Assembly (NCBI RefSeq): GCF_025860405.1
Contig: NZ_CP063785.1
Span: forward strand, 2,046,001 to 2,110,000
DNA length: 64,000 nt
Source: Tolypothrix sp. PCC 7712
GTDB taxonomy: Bacteria > Cyanobacteriota > Cyanobacteriia > Cyanobacteriales > Nostocaceae
Direction of reading: 5' to 3'
A model generated the notes under the pieces. That model saw nothing but the letters and a program-made list of their open reading frames with translations, was not told the DNA's origin and ran no database searches. The position numbers and the translations under genes were made by a program. This document shows, piece by piece, positions 34,394 to 44,533 of this stretch (its first letter is position 1; each line of letters begins with the position of its first letter).

Positions 34394-35455
34394 TCAGACT
34401 GGTAAATTGGCAACGGTGCCAATTTTATCGCGATTATGTGCTTTCAGTAGATATGCCATATCTGGGCCAGAAGGAATAATTCCACCAGGATTTAGTGGAA
34501 AGAGGTTCCCATAATAATCTTGTTTCACACTTTCCAAATTACAAGTATCAGCTACACCCGGAAGCTGATATATATCGCTTAAGTAAGTTCCTAAATTAGG
34601 ATAATCTTGAATTCTGTGGCGGTTACACTTAAATAACCCATAGTAAGCAACATCAAAGCGGAATAAAGTAGTGAACAAGCGCACATCAGCCAGCGTGACT
34701 TGGTTTCCGCAGAGGTAACGACTTGTTTGTAGTGCTGCTTCAATTTCATCCAAAGTTGTAAATAATTCATCACAAGCTTGATTGTAAGCTGCTTGAGTTT
34801 GAGCAAAACCACAGCGATATACACCGTTATTTACACTTTGATAAATTTTCTCATTCCACCAATCAATTTTCTCTTTGAGATTTTCTGGATACAAATCTAT
34901 AGTTGGATTCTTAGCGAACTCGTTCAATTCGGAGTTCAGCATCACAATAATTTCTGCACTCTCGTTATTAACGATAGTCTTAGTTTGTTTGTCCCATAAT
35001 ACAGGAACTGTAGCGCGTCCACTGTAGCCAGGTTGAGCAGCTGCATAAAATTGAGCCAAGCTAGCGCAACCTTGTTCCTCTTCATTAAACACCCAACCGC
35101 CTGCGATGGGGGAAGGATAAACGACAGTAACGGAAATAATATCTTCAAGTCCTTTGAGTGCGCGCACAATCAGGGTACGATGTGCCCAAGGACAACTCAT
35201 TCCCACATAAAGATGATAACGTCCTGCTGCTGGTGGGTAGAGGCTATCTTTATCTGTGCTAATAAAATTTCTAAACTGACTATGAGGACGAATATACTCC
35301 CCCGATTTACTTCGAGGAGCAATCTTTGACATCATCGTATGCCACATTGTTGACCAAACAAACTTACCCAGCTTGATAATTAGCTTGGGTGGTAATGATT
35401 TTCCCTTCTTTTGAGTGCGAGGAAAATCGGTTGGGGGATTTTGTACATCAGTCAT
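34394..35455 (-). CDS. Glutathionyl-hydroquinone reductase (GST superfamily)
   Basis: These enzymes reduce glutathionyl-hydroquinones through an active-site cysteine. The 353-aa protein has YVGMSCPWAHRTLIV with Cys88 in the CPWA motif and a C-terminal helical GST domain (LCGNQVTLADVRLFTTLFRFD and YLSDIYQLPGV). The length fits the YqjG/ECM4 group. It is cytoplasmic. The neighbours say nothing about its physiological quinone. Confidence 0.88.
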   Translation of the reverse strand: MTDVQNPPTDFPRTQKKGKSLPPKLIIKLGKFVWSTMWHTMMSKIAPRSKSGEYIRPHSQFRNFISTDKDSLYPPAAGRYHLYVGMSCPWAHRTLIVRALKGLEDIISVTVVYPSPIAGGWVFNEEEQGCASLAQFYAAAQPGYSGRATVPVLWDKQTKTIVNNESAEIIVMLNSELNEFAKNPTIDLYPENLKEKIDWWNEKIYQSVNNGVYRCGFAQTQAAYNQACDELFTTLDEIEAALQTSRYLCGNQVTLADVRLFTTLFRFDVAYYGLFKCNRHRIQDYPNLGTYLSDIYQLPGVADTCNLESVKQDYYGNLFPLNPGGIIPSGPDMAYLLKAHNRDKIGTVANLPV

Positions 35456-35885
35456 AGTTAATGATTAAGGTAACCTAAAGGGATTTTATAAAATACCAAG
35501 CTTTGGATTTTCCAGAGTCTACTTGGTTATTTCGGTATTGGTAATTTTTGCATTGCTGAATCACTATATCTATAGCATTGGATAGATTTCGCTCTGTCTA
35601 TAGTCTTGTGTCGGATTGTATATATATTTAAAACTAATTTTATCACTTTAGCCAGAAGGCAATATCATAGGATTTTTTTAATATAAATGTAATTTGTTTT
35701 AATGATTTAAGTAAATAAATTTTAGGACAAATATTAATTTATTTTTGGCAATGATTAAAGAATATTCAATAATTTTAGATGCTCATAAATTAATACTATG
35801 AGTGTATTTAAACTTCAATAATATAGCAGGTTTTTACAAATATTTATTTACTGTGTACTTATCATCAATGTGAGGGTTTTCCTAT
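35456..35885. other. AT-rich intergenic stretch
   Basis: About 430 bp, very AT-rich, between divergent genes; it must hold both promoters. I can name no specific site. Confidence 0.5.
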
Positions 35886-36389
35886 ATGAATATACTAAGT
35901 AAAGAGCATTCGGAACGCGATAGTAACGCCCAAAATACCCCACGTAGTTTGAAGTTTCAGGATGCACTACTACTATTTTCTTTAGTGTTGATAGCTGGAA
36001 TGGTCAGATTCGGTAATGTTGATGAGCCTGATACTAATAATGTGAATCGTGTTACCCAAACATCAGAAGTACTTAATGATACAGATAAATTTGTGGGAAA
36101 AAATGTCACAATTAGAAGCCAACCAGTACAGCAAGTAGGTATAACCTCCTTCACCGTTAATGATCAGCCGGGAATTATTCAAGAACCGCTTTTAATAGTT
36201 AATGCTTCAGGGGTTCCTTTTGATTTACCTGCTAATCGCAATAGAAAAATTCAAGTTACAGGACAAGTTCGCAATTTTAAAATTCCTCAAATTGAGCGAG
36301 AGTTTAATTTAAATTTACAAGACAAATACTATACATCATATATAAATAGACCTGCGATAATCGCTCAGTCTATAAGAGTCGTGCAATAA
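35886..36389 (+). CDS. Hypothetical membrane-anchored protein, 167 aa
   Basis: An N-terminal soluble leader of about 22 residues is followed by one span (ALLLFSLVLIAGMVRF) and a beta-rich outer domain with FVGKNVTIRSQPV, GIIQEPLLIVNASG and IQVTGQVRNF. The strand pattern looks like an OB-fold, but I do not recognise a named family. Probably a single-span protein facing periplasm or lumen. Confidence 0.6.
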   Translation: MNILSKEHSERDSNAQNTPRSLKFQDALLLFSLVLIAGMVRFGNVDEPDTNNVNRVTQTSEVLNDTDKFVGKNVTIRSQPVQQVGITSFTVNDQPGIIQEPLLIVNASGVPFDLPANRNRKIQVTGQVRNFKIPQIEREFNLNLQDKYYTSYINRPAIIAQSIRVVQ

Positions 36390-36919
36390 GAGACTTCTAA
36401 CTAAAAAATATATTATCGCTTTTTGGTAGGGAGCAGGCAGCAGGGAGGATAATGAAAATATTCTCGGAGTATATTTGATTATTCATTTTTTGGAAGCCCA
36501 TAAGAGTCAAGACTTATGATGGTTGAACAATTCAAAATCAATCACCACATCTATCAATACGCTATTCAATTAGTTTTGATGTCAAGCAAACCTGCATATT
36601 AGGACTGCGGTTGCTTGGTTCAAGGCTGTCTCTGGATTTGAAATCTACTCTTATCGACAGCCTGATTGTTCAAAATCATCTACCAATAGATAGATCATAA
36701 AAAATCTTTAGTCTAGATATTCAAACTTTACCAGCTTTCTTCCGAATGATGACAGATTCTTCGCAAGAAAGTAATTTCATTGAAACAAACAATTCCTCTG
36801 ACGGATAGACTGAAATCTTTCTCAAGCCTTACAATTTTCTTCAATAGCAGAGATAACCTGCCGAAAAGCAGATTTTAGTTACCTCTAATTACTGAAAATT
36901 AGAAAAAACCTGAGGCTTA
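36390..36919. other. Intergenic leader of the response regulator
   Basis: About 530 bp with no convincing frame. It includes an inverted GGCAGC-like stretch and the promoter of the regulator. Confidence 0.45.
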
Positions 36920-37642
36920 ATGATGGATACAATTCGTGTAGTTTTAATTGAAGACCATGATCTAACCCGTATGGGTATGCGTACTGCTTTAAAACAACAA
37001 GAAGGAATAGAAGTAATTGGTGAGGCTAAAAATGCAAATTCAGGTTTGAAGCTACTGAATTCTCTGCAACCAGATGTAGCAATAGTAGATGTAGGCTTAC
37101 CAGATATGAGTGGAGTTGAATTAACGCAAATCTTCAAAGATTCTGAAGATGCGGATTCACCTCTGCCAACTAAAATTTTAATTTTAACAATGAATGATAG
37201 TGAGGATACTGTTTTAGCCGCTTTTGCAGCTGGTGCAGATTCTTATTATATGAAAGATGCCAGCATTGAAAAATTAGCTGATGCAATTCGAGTTACTCAT
37301 GAAGGTAATTCTTGGATTGATCCTGCGATTGCTCGGATTGTTTTACAGCAAAGTAATAGTGCTTATGATGAACCAAACGCTGGCTCTAAATCTTCAACTG
37401 TGACGATTAACTCTTTATCACCAGAAGAAAGCGAATTTTTACTAGCTTATCCTTTAACTACACGGGAATTAGATGTATTAAGGTTAATTGTTGACGGTTG
37501 CAGTAATGCTCAAATTGCCGAGCAACTTTACATTACAGTAGGTACAGTTAAAACTCACGTTCGTAATATTTTAAACAAGCTTTCAGTGAGTGATAGAACT
37601 CAGGTTGCAGTTCGTGCATTGCGTGCAGGATTAGTTAGCTAG
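36920..37642 (+). CDS. NarL/LuxR-type response regulator
   Basis: The 240-aa protein has a receiver domain (residues about 4-130) with phospho-acceptor Asp57 in VAIVDVGLPD, the acidic pocket IEDHD, and a C-terminal LuxR HTH (LTTRELDVLRLIVDGCSNAQIA in parts, TVKTHVRNIL). Either of two tandem ATG codons may start it. No sensor kinase is adjacent; the partner kinase must lie elsewhere. A terminator follows. Confidence 0.93.
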   Translation: MMDTIRVVLIEDHDLTRMGMRTALKQQEGIEVIGEAKNANSGLKLLNSLQPDVAIVDVGLPDMSGVELTQIFKDSEDADSPLPTKILILTMNDSEDTVLAAFAAGADSYYMKDASIEKLADAIRVTHEGNSWIDPAIARIVLQQSNSAYDEPNAGSKSSTVTINSLSPEESEFLLAYPLTTRELDVLRLIVDGCSNAQIAEQLYITVGTVKTHVRNILNKLSVSDRTQVAVRALRAGLVS

Positions 37643-37736
37643 TTTTTACTTTGCAATATTCGCTACAAGTTGTTTAACAAAGTAAGTTTCCAAATCTGAG
37701 CCAATAAACCCCTCCTCTATCAGAACACAGTCAGCA

Positions 37737-37774
37737 AAAAGGGTAAAAGGAAAACACCTTTACCCTTTTTTCTT
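37737..37774 (+). terminator. Rho-independent terminator after the response regulator
   Basis: AAAAGGGTAAAAGG and CCTTTACCCTTTT form a stem with one bulged base and a short A-rich loop, followed by TTCTTTG. Confidence 0.8.
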
Positions 37775-38167
37775 TGATGAATCAGTCCTGTCATCTAAAA
37801 TTTAAGTTAGCGCTGATGCGTTACGCTGTCGCTAACGCATCCTACGTGAACTTCAAAAATAAAATATAAGTTCTATAGATGAATTCTCCTTGATTTTGGT
37901 GGTATAAATCTCATATTTGCATAGATAAAATTAGGATTAAAAGTAAATTATTATTGATTTTTATCTATTTTATCCGGTTACGAGCTTTGCAAAATAAAAT
38001 TCATTTTCAATTTAATGTATTGTTTTGATTTACAATAATTCAAAAATTAATTATTTATTAAGTATATGTGATTACAATTAATTGTAAAGGTTAATTTATA
38101 ATCAAGCTGAGAAACGCTATAATGCAGCGAAATTACCAATCAATCTACAGAGAATTGGGGGAAACTT
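37775..38167. other. Intergenic stretch
   Basis: About 390 bp; near 37810 it holds a short dispersed-repeat piece (GCGCTGATGCGTTACGCTG), then AT-rich DNA and the GGGGGAAA ribosome-binding region of the next gene. Confidence 0.45.
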
Positions 38168-38527
38168 ATGAGCGCTAGAATTTTTGCTTTATTGGCAATA
38201 ATGACAGCTTTTGCAAGCATAGGAAACCCGGCTCAAGCACAATCATCAGGAGCATCAAACCAAAATATCGACTCATATTCAATCACTGGTGATTCTTTAA
38301 CCGGAATTAATAATCGAAATGCTCAACAAGACTTTAACAGTTTTTTTGAGCAACAAAATCCCGCAACTGTTTCCAATCAAAATCAAGTAAATAATAAACT
38401 CTCTGAAGGTTTGCAGCTTCAAGAAGCCTTATCAGCACCTAACAGTTCTGTTTTCTTCGTTCCTGTTCAGTCTTTTAACGGTAATGACGGAACGCAAGTA
38501 CAGTTTGATTTTGGTAATAGCCAATAA
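38168..38527 (+). CDS. Small secreted hypothetical protein, 119 aa
   Basis: A clear signal peptide (hydrophobic residues 5-19, cleavage after AQA near residue 24) precedes a polar Asn/Gln/Ser-rich mature part of about 95 residues without Cys. I do not recognise a family. It probably resides in the periplasm or is released. Confidence 0.65.
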   Translation: MSARIFALLAIMTAFASIGNPAQAQSSGASNQNIDSYSITGDSLTGINNRNAQQDFNSFFEQQNPATVSNQNQVNNKLSEGLQLQEALSAPNSSVFFVPVQSFNGNDGTQVQFDFGNSQ

Positions 38528-38671
38528 GGAGAGTTAAGGGGTAGGGATCAAGGGATAAAATTCAAAAGTTGCAATAGACGCAATTAATCGCGTCTGTAAT
38601 TAAAATTCAAAAGTTATTTTTCTATTTTCCTTTTACCCAATCCCCAGTCCCTAATCCCCAACTCCTCATAC

Positions 38672-39847
38672 CTACTCTCGCAACGCCTCAACTAATTGGT
38701 CGATTTCTGATTCTAAAGTAAAGTAATGAACGCAAGCGCGTACACAGTTGGGGTCGGCAATTTTGCGGGTGAATATTTTTTGTGATTCTAAAAGTTGCAC
38801 GACTTCTGAGGTAGTTTGAGATAGTTGATTAGCTAGTTGAAATGAAATTAAACCGCTTTCAGGTGATGAAGTTCGCAAACATTTGATATTGGGTAACGCT
38901 GATAACTTACGCCACAGATATTCGCTGTTATGGCAAATTTGTTGATAACGTTCTTCTGGTGTTCCCCATTGCTGATGAATGGCGATCGCTTCCTGTAAGG
39001 CAACGTACAATGGATAATCTGATGTTGCTACTTCGTAACGTTGTCCACTTTTCTCCCAATCTACAGGCTTACTGCGCTCATCAATCACAACGCTACGCCA
39101 GCCTACAAAGGTGGGTTGTAAATTGGCTTGAACTTCTGGACGCACATACAACCCACCCACACCAGCCGGGCCACATAACCACTTGTGACCTGTAAAAGCA
39201 TAAAAATCTACTCCCAATTGGGTTAAATTTAAAGGCATAGCCCCAACAGACTGGGCAGCATCAACTAAAAGTAAGGAATTGTTATTTCTGCATAATTCAG
39301 CAATTTTGTCTAGGGGTAAAAGTTGACCCGTGTTCCAGAGGATGTGACTTAAAACTACAAGGCGGGTATTTGGGCGTAAATTTTGGGAGATAACTTCTAC
39401 AGGGTCGCCTACGTTTAAAGTATCCATTAGAGGACAAGTGGTAACTTCCACATTAAATCTACGCCCAATTTCCTGGGCGATCGCAATTATCCCCTGATGT
39501 TCACAATCAGATAGTAATATATGGTCGCCAGTTTGCCACTCAATACCCCACATCGCAATATTGCAACCCACAGTGACATTTTCTGTAAGAGTGATGGTTG
39601 ATGGTGGTACATTCAACTCAGATGCGATCGCAGCTTTTGTGGCTTGAATAATTTTGCCAATCCAGCGTCCCACCTCATTTCCAAAAGGGCCTAGCTGTTG
39701 GATGTGCATTTGATTTTCAGAAATCGCCTTGATTGCTGCAAGGGGCATTGGCCCTTGACCGCCATAATTGAAATAAGTCTTATTTGCTAAAGCCGGAAAT
39801 TGTTCTCGATGGCGATGCAAACTTTGTTGTAGGTCAGAAAGACTCAT
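38672..39847 (-). CDS. Class V aminotransferase (NifS/isopenicillin-epimerase-like)
   Basis: A PLP enzyme of 391 aa from ATG 39847. It has YFNYGGQGPMP at the N-terminus, LTENVTVGCNIAMW, VDAAQSVGAMPLNL with the cofactor Asp, and DFYAFTGHKWLCGPAG with the Schiff-base Lys. Cysteine desulfurases keep a mobile Cys loop near the C-terminus; here that part (ARKIADPNCVRACVHYF region) resembles the epimerase branch. The substrate is unclear. Confidence 0.85.
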   Translation of the reverse strand: MSLSDLQQSLHRHREQFPALANKTYFNYGGQGPMPLAAIKAISENQMHIQQLGPFGNEVGRWIGKIIQATKAAIASELNVPPSTITLTENVTVGCNIAMWGIEWQTGDHILLSDCEHQGIIAIAQEIGRRFNVEVTTCPLMDTLNVGDPVEVISQNLRPNTRLVVLSHILWNTGQLLPLDKIAELCRNNNSLLLVDAAQSVGAMPLNLTQLGVDFYAFTGHKWLCGPAGVGGLYVRPEVQANLQPTFVGWRSVVIDERSKPVDWEKSGQRYEVATSDYPLYVALQEAIAIHQQWGTPEERYQQICHNSEYLWRKLSALPNIKCLRTSSPESGLISFQLANQLSQTTSEVVQLLESQKIFTRKIADPNCVRACVHYFTLESEIDQLVEALRE

Positions 39848-40020
39848 AATCAAGATTTTGGATTAAACTAGCAAAAATAACTGCTTTATACTGGGAAGCA
39901 ACAGATTAGCCTAAGATTTACATACATGATTAATCGTTGTGCATCATTGCACGCCACCCAAAGGAATTATAGTTATTTGACAGACTTACAGAAAATAGGA
40001 ATTCTTGTTAGCTTAAAGGA

Positions 40021-41508
40021 ATGTTAATTAATGCCGATCTGTTACTGCAATATCAACGCTGTAAGCGCCGCCCTTTTTTAGATAGTCACGGTGATAAAAG
40101 CCAGCGAGATACTCCCAATGAGTTGCTGCTAAAACTCCAACAAGACAAAATCGCTTATCAAAAGAATATCTTGGCTAACTTGGCTTATGAGCGGCCAGAA
40201 TATCCTCAAGGAAATTTGAAAGCGGGGCAAGCGGCAACCTTAGAATTAATGCAGCGTGGTGTTGACTACATTCATCGAGGTATATTGTTAGTCAATTACG
40301 ACCAGTGGGAAGATAGAGAACCCCACAATCAACAATATACCTTGCTCAGTCGCCCAGATTTACTTGTAAAGCATCCTGGAGAATCTCGTTTTGGAGATTG
40401 GATGTATGTTCCGGCGAGTATGGAAATGGGTAAACGCCCAAAGCAGGAATATCAAGTGGGAGTTGCATTTCATGCTCAAGTTTTGGCGATGGTGCAGGGA
40501 GTTGCACCCCCAATCGGGCTGCTAAAATTACGTACTAAAGAAACTACTTATCCAGTAGATTTACTGAAATGGTCGCCCCAAATGCAGTTGATTTTGGCGG
40601 AGTTAATTCAAGCGCTAGAGTCACAAGAAGGGCCAGAAGTATTCATCTCTCGCCAAAAATGCAATCTTTGCCACTGGCATAGTCAATGTTATGCGATCGC
40701 GCAATCAGAAAAACACCTGTCACTGTTACCAGGAGTTTCACCCCTACGCTATACTCAACTGCAATCACTTTCCCTGACTAGCTTAGAATCGCTGGCTAGT
40801 ACTAGCCCCAGTGTCTTAGAAAATCTGCCTGGTTTTGACAATCAAGTTGCACACAAACTGGTAATTCAAGCGCAATCGGTAGTGCAAAATCGTCCGTTTA
40901 TCTTACCTTATACCCTACCAATCGAAAATATTACCTTCACGGCTCCAATTGAAATTTACTTTGATATTGAGGCACAACCAGATTTAAATTTGGATTATTT
41001 ATTAGGGGTATTGGTAGTTAATCGGCAAACTAACACAGAACAATTTTATTCTTTGTTAGCCACAAAACCAGAAGACGAAGGCTTAGTTTGGCAGCAGTTT
41101 TTAGATTTAGTTGGGCAATATCCCGAAGCACCAATTTATCATTTTTGCGCCTACGAATTTGATACAGTTAAGCGGCTAGCAAAACTGTACCAAACGCCTT
41201 ATGCTTCAGTACGCCCGGTATTAAATCGGTTTGTGGATCTGTATGAGCAATTAACTCAAAGTGTAGCCTTACCAATTGAAAGCTATGCCCTAAAAGCAAT
41301 TGCCCGTTGGTTAGGGTTTGAATGGCGTGATAAAGAAGCTAGCGGTGCTAAATGTATTTACTGGTACGATCAGTGGTTAGAAACAGGCGATCGCAATTTT
41401 TTGGAAATGATCCAACGCTATAACGAAGATGATTGCCGTGCTACCTATAATGTCAAAAACTGGCTCGTGAAATTCTTCCTAGAAGAATACTATTTGCGTC
41501 CAGCTTAA
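40021..41508 (+). CDS. TM0106-family RecB-like nuclease
   Basis: The 495-aa protein starts MLINADLLLQYQRCKRRPFLD, typical of RecB/Cas4-like folds. A CNLCHWHSQCYA cluster gives the cysteines of an Fe-S or zinc site. A helix-hairpin-helix-like stretch follows (SLESLASTSPSVLENLPGF). The C-terminal part has IYFDIEAQPD and NEDDCRATYNV, as in the RNase H-like YprB exonuclease domain. It is thus a two-module nuclease, probably in DNA repair. It stands alone. Confidence 0.85.
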   Translation: MLINADLLLQYQRCKRRPFLDSHGDKSQRDTPNELLLKLQQDKIAYQKNILANLAYERPEYPQGNLKAGQAATLELMQRGVDYIHRGILLVNYDQWEDREPHNQQYTLLSRPDLLVKHPGESRFGDWMYVPASMEMGKRPKQEYQVGVAFHAQVLAMVQGVAPPIGLLKLRTKETTYPVDLLKWSPQMQLILAELIQALESQEGPEVFISRQKCNLCHWHSQCYAIAQSEKHLSLLPGVSPLRYTQLQSLSLTSLESLASTSPSVLENLPGFDNQVAHKLVIQAQSVVQNRPFILPYTLPIENITFTAPIEIYFDIEAQPDLNLDYLLGVLVVNRQTNTEQFYSLLATKPEDEGLVWQQFLDLVGQYPEAPIYHFCAYEFDTVKRLAKLYQTPYASVRPVLNRFVDLYEQLTQSVALPIESYALKAIARWLGFEWRDKEASGAKCIYWYDQWLETGDRNFLEMIQRYNEDDCRATYNVKNWLVKFFLEEYYLRPA

Positions 41509-41909
41509 ATTAAATAATTACTAATTCGTAATTCGTAATTCGTAATTAAAATTTTACTATTTCACCTAGATGATAATATCGCAGTCGTTTAACTAAAACC
41601 AATTTGAAAAAAGAATACGACAGATTGTAGGGGCAAGGCATTGCCCCTACGTGTCAACTTAACGTGAAACCCGCTCTTGTGCAAGGTTTCGCCCTCACCC
41701 CCAGCCCCTCTCCCACAGGGAGAAGGGAGCCAGAGATTTAGTTCCCCTTCTCCCCCTGGACTATCCATTAGTCACATCTTTCTTAATATTTAACCCTTAC
41801 CCTTTCACCTTTTCTCCAAACCAAATTAAGAGTTGAAAATCCTTAACCGAGCAGTATTGCCACCTTATTTACCTCAAATAAGCTTGAGTTAGGTTGGTTT
41901 GCGATCGCA
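41509..41909. other. Intergenic stretch with repeats
   Basis: It contains tandem AATTCGT units (41523-41546), a GTAGGGGCAAGGCATTGCCCCTAC palindrome-like repeat around 41627-41651, and GC-rich dispersed sequence. No gene is evident. Confidence 0.6.
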
Positions 41910-43832
41910 CTATTTCACGACCGGGACATTGAGATAATAATTAAACCTGTCTCGGAGTTGATCAATTGTGAGATTTTGAGTCCAATACTCTACTAAAGCA
42001 TGACCAAAAGCCCAGACATCGCTGGTATTTGTATTTTCCAACAGCAAGGGCCAAAGGGCTAGTAAATCAAAGCTGGGCTTGCCAGAGTTATCTGTATTCA
42101 AGAGTGAAAATAAATCATAAGCCATTTGCAGCTTACCAATGACAACAGGTAACTGTTCAACCGGAATTTTTTCTGCTAGCAAGTATGCCAGAGTGGGCGA
42201 TCCAGTTGATAGGGTAGAAATGAACTGCAGAACCGGACTTTTGAGCAGCGATGTCAGTCCTTGAGTTGTCGCCATCTGGAAGGTGTAATTATCGATTATT
42301 TTGGCAGCAGCGACAGTACGGGCTTCTAAATTACGTAAAAAGCGCGCTAGACGCAGTTGTTTTGCAGGTGCGATCGCTTCTACTAATCCTAAAGATAAGG
42401 CTTCGATTCCCCAAGCTGCGCGATTGGTTTTGCGATCGCTAGTTACCACAGGTAAAACTAACTTAGAGAAATCCCCCAACAATTGCGCCCGATACTGTGT
42501 AGCTTCCCGAATCGAAATTTCCTTCGGGCGATCGCCCCATTCCCAATCATAGGGGGGTTGCCATTCGCGCATGGGACGCAGACGATCAACTTGGGTAACT
42601 ATAGTAATTACAGGCAAATCTGCAACTTCCGCCTGCATATCCTTGAGAAAATCCACATCCATTTGCAAAGCTGGATCTAGCGCAGGGGTGACTAATAATA
42701 GTAAATCTGCCTTGGTTGCATAGTCCAAAACTAAGTCGCGAAAATCGCTGCGGTTGGCTTGTTCATAGCCTGGAGTATCCCAAAGTGTCAGGGTTTCTTT
42801 ACTGTCAGTCTGCCATTGATAATTCTGAATTTGATCGGTACTAGGTAACACATCAACAGCAGCTAGTTCTGATTGAAATAAGGTGTTTATCAAGCTGCTT
42901 TTTCCCGAACCTGTGCGCCCTACCAGCAGAATATTCACAGGTTTTACCGCAACCGCGTCAGCTGGTTCTGCTTGAGAGAGGATTTCCCGGAGAGTTTGAG
43001 TTTTCGCCTTGGGTAATGCGGGGGTTGTAGTTGGGGCGGAAAATTCTGCAGTTGGTAAAGTACTACCACTATAAAGTGCGATCGCTTGTCTGCACAAATT
43101 CCGTAAAGCTGCTTCCCGCAGCATTTGGCTTAAATTCACCAGCAATTGCTGATTTGCTTGGCTGGTAGAACGCTGACTAGCTTTTTTAGCAAAAGCCGCC
43201 GCCGGATTTAATAGCCATTGCGCCCAATTCCAAGCTTGCCAGAGTTTACGGGCGGATGGTTCTAATTTGCGGTAAACTTCATAAGCTTGATAAGCTTGCC
43301 CAACTGTCACCTGATTTAAAGCAGGTGATAGCCTTTGTATCCATTGATCCAAATCATCAACTGTTCCCCGAATTAACCCGTAAGCTTGGGTAACGTAAAT
43401 ATTTAAGAGGGGATATTTAACCTCAGGATGGTAGATATGAGCGATCGCCACTACCAAATTTTGACATCGCATCCAGAAAGTTGACCAATCTTCCCAAATC
43501 GGGCGATCGCTTTGTGCGGCTTGTAAAATTTCCGTTAAAACTGCTTGGGCTTGAGTGGTAGCGTCATTTCCGGCTGGTAATTGGTTAGAATCTATTGTTG
43601 CGGCTAATTCCTCGTTAACTTCTGCCAATACCGCTTCTAATTGTTCCACCTCTGGACGAGTCCATTTAACTAGCAACCAACGCCAGCCCACAAATATCAG
43701 CGTAAACACAGCCCAAATCCAACTCAGCCCCCATGCATGAATTTGGGAACCAGCAGCTACTAGTAAGAAAGTCACAATCAAAGCGATTGGCGCTGCTAGG
43801 ACTACCCATTGCCACAGTTTTAAACGCACCAT
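41910..43832 (-). CDS. Membrane-anchored Era/dynamin-like GTPase
   Basis: The 640-aa protein has two N-terminal spans (about residues 9-30 and 35-55), a helical region, then a GTPase domain: P-loop GRTGSGKS (305-312), DTPGYE (G3) and TQVDRL (G4). A C-terminal helical region follows. The layout fits the family of GTPases with DUF697-like tails in cyanobacteria, which may act in membrane or ion-channel regulation. Cellular role is unknown. Confidence 0.8.
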   Translation of the reverse strand: MVRLKLWQWVVLAAPIALIVTFLLVAAGSQIHAWGLSWIWAVFTLIFVGWRWLLVKWTRPEVEQLEAVLAEVNEELAATIDSNQLPAGNDATTQAQAVLTEILQAAQSDRPIWEDWSTFWMRCQNLVVAIAHIYHPEVKYPLLNIYVTQAYGLIRGTVDDLDQWIQRLSPALNQVTVGQAYQAYEVYRKLEPSARKLWQAWNWAQWLLNPAAAFAKKASQRSTSQANQQLLVNLSQMLREAALRNLCRQAIALYSGSTLPTAEFSAPTTTPALPKAKTQTLREILSQAEPADAVAVKPVNILLVGRTGSGKSSLINTLFQSELAAVDVLPSTDQIQNYQWQTDSKETLTLWDTPGYEQANRSDFRDLVLDYATKADLLLLVTPALDPALQMDVDFLKDMQAEVADLPVITIVTQVDRLRPMREWQPPYDWEWGDRPKEISIREATQYRAQLLGDFSKLVLPVVTSDRKTNRAAWGIEALSLGLVEAIAPAKQLRLARFLRNLEARTVAAAKIIDNYTFQMATTQGLTSLLKSPVLQFISTLSTGSPTLAYLLAEKIPVEQLPVVIGKLQMAYDLFSLLNTDNSGKPSFDLLALWPLLLENTNTSDVWAFGHALVEYWTQNLTIDQLRDRFNYYLNVPVVK

Positions 43833-43924
43833 GATCTAATATCTACCTGGAATACGACTCTTATAATGCTATTGTCGATCTAATAATATTGTTGTGGGTG
43901 ATTGTCTTTAAAAGAACATCCATC

Positions 43925-44436
43925 ATGGATACTAATATCATCAAATTATCAGAACGCCAAAAAGAATTTTCCAGGGAGATGAAAATCTGATCGAGGAGCA
44001 TTTACGAGCATCTGCTGCTCAAATCCGAGCCACTTATATTAAGAAACCAATACTTCATCAGCCATTCTTAAAGATTACAAATAATGTAGCGGTTGCTGAA
44101 ATATATATTCAAGGGAATGTAGTTTTTCAGAAAGGGGGAACATCTCACTATAAGAGTCCAATTCCCAAACCGAAGCCAAAGTCAGAAGGCGGTCAATTTG
44201 AGCCAGCAATTGACTCACGTACCAATCGCCTGATGGATACTGATGCTGAATACAAAGTCTTATCCGCAATTGCAGATGCTCTTGAGATGCACTACGATCT
44301 TCAAGTAGAGGGTGAATTATATCTTTATACGGAACGACAACCTTGTGAAAGTTGTAACAATGTTCTCAGGCAGTTTGAGGAAAAATTTCCCAATATCAAG
44401 ATAACAGTATTTTGGGACTATCCATATTCTCCCTGA
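43925..44436 (+). pseudogene. Deaminase-domain protein, frameshifted (toxin-like)
   Basis: ATG 43925 opens MDTNIIKLSERQKEF, then a stop appears after seven more codons. The homologous reading continues one frame away from about 43969 (QGDENLIEEHLRASAAQIRA) to the stop at 44436. One missing T in the run at 43967-43970 explains the shift. The C-terminal half has a cytidine-deaminase-like zinc site: DAEYKVLSAIAD and YTERQPCESCNNVLRQF. Such short deaminases occur as toxin domains. A sequencing error or a real inactivation are both possible. Confidence 0.7.
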
Positions 44437-44533
44437 ATCAATTTAAAACTCTTCTATAAGTATCTACATATGTAAATAGTTTGAAGTTATTGATTGATTT
44501 ATTAAAGTATTAAAATTGAGAAACTCTCTAACT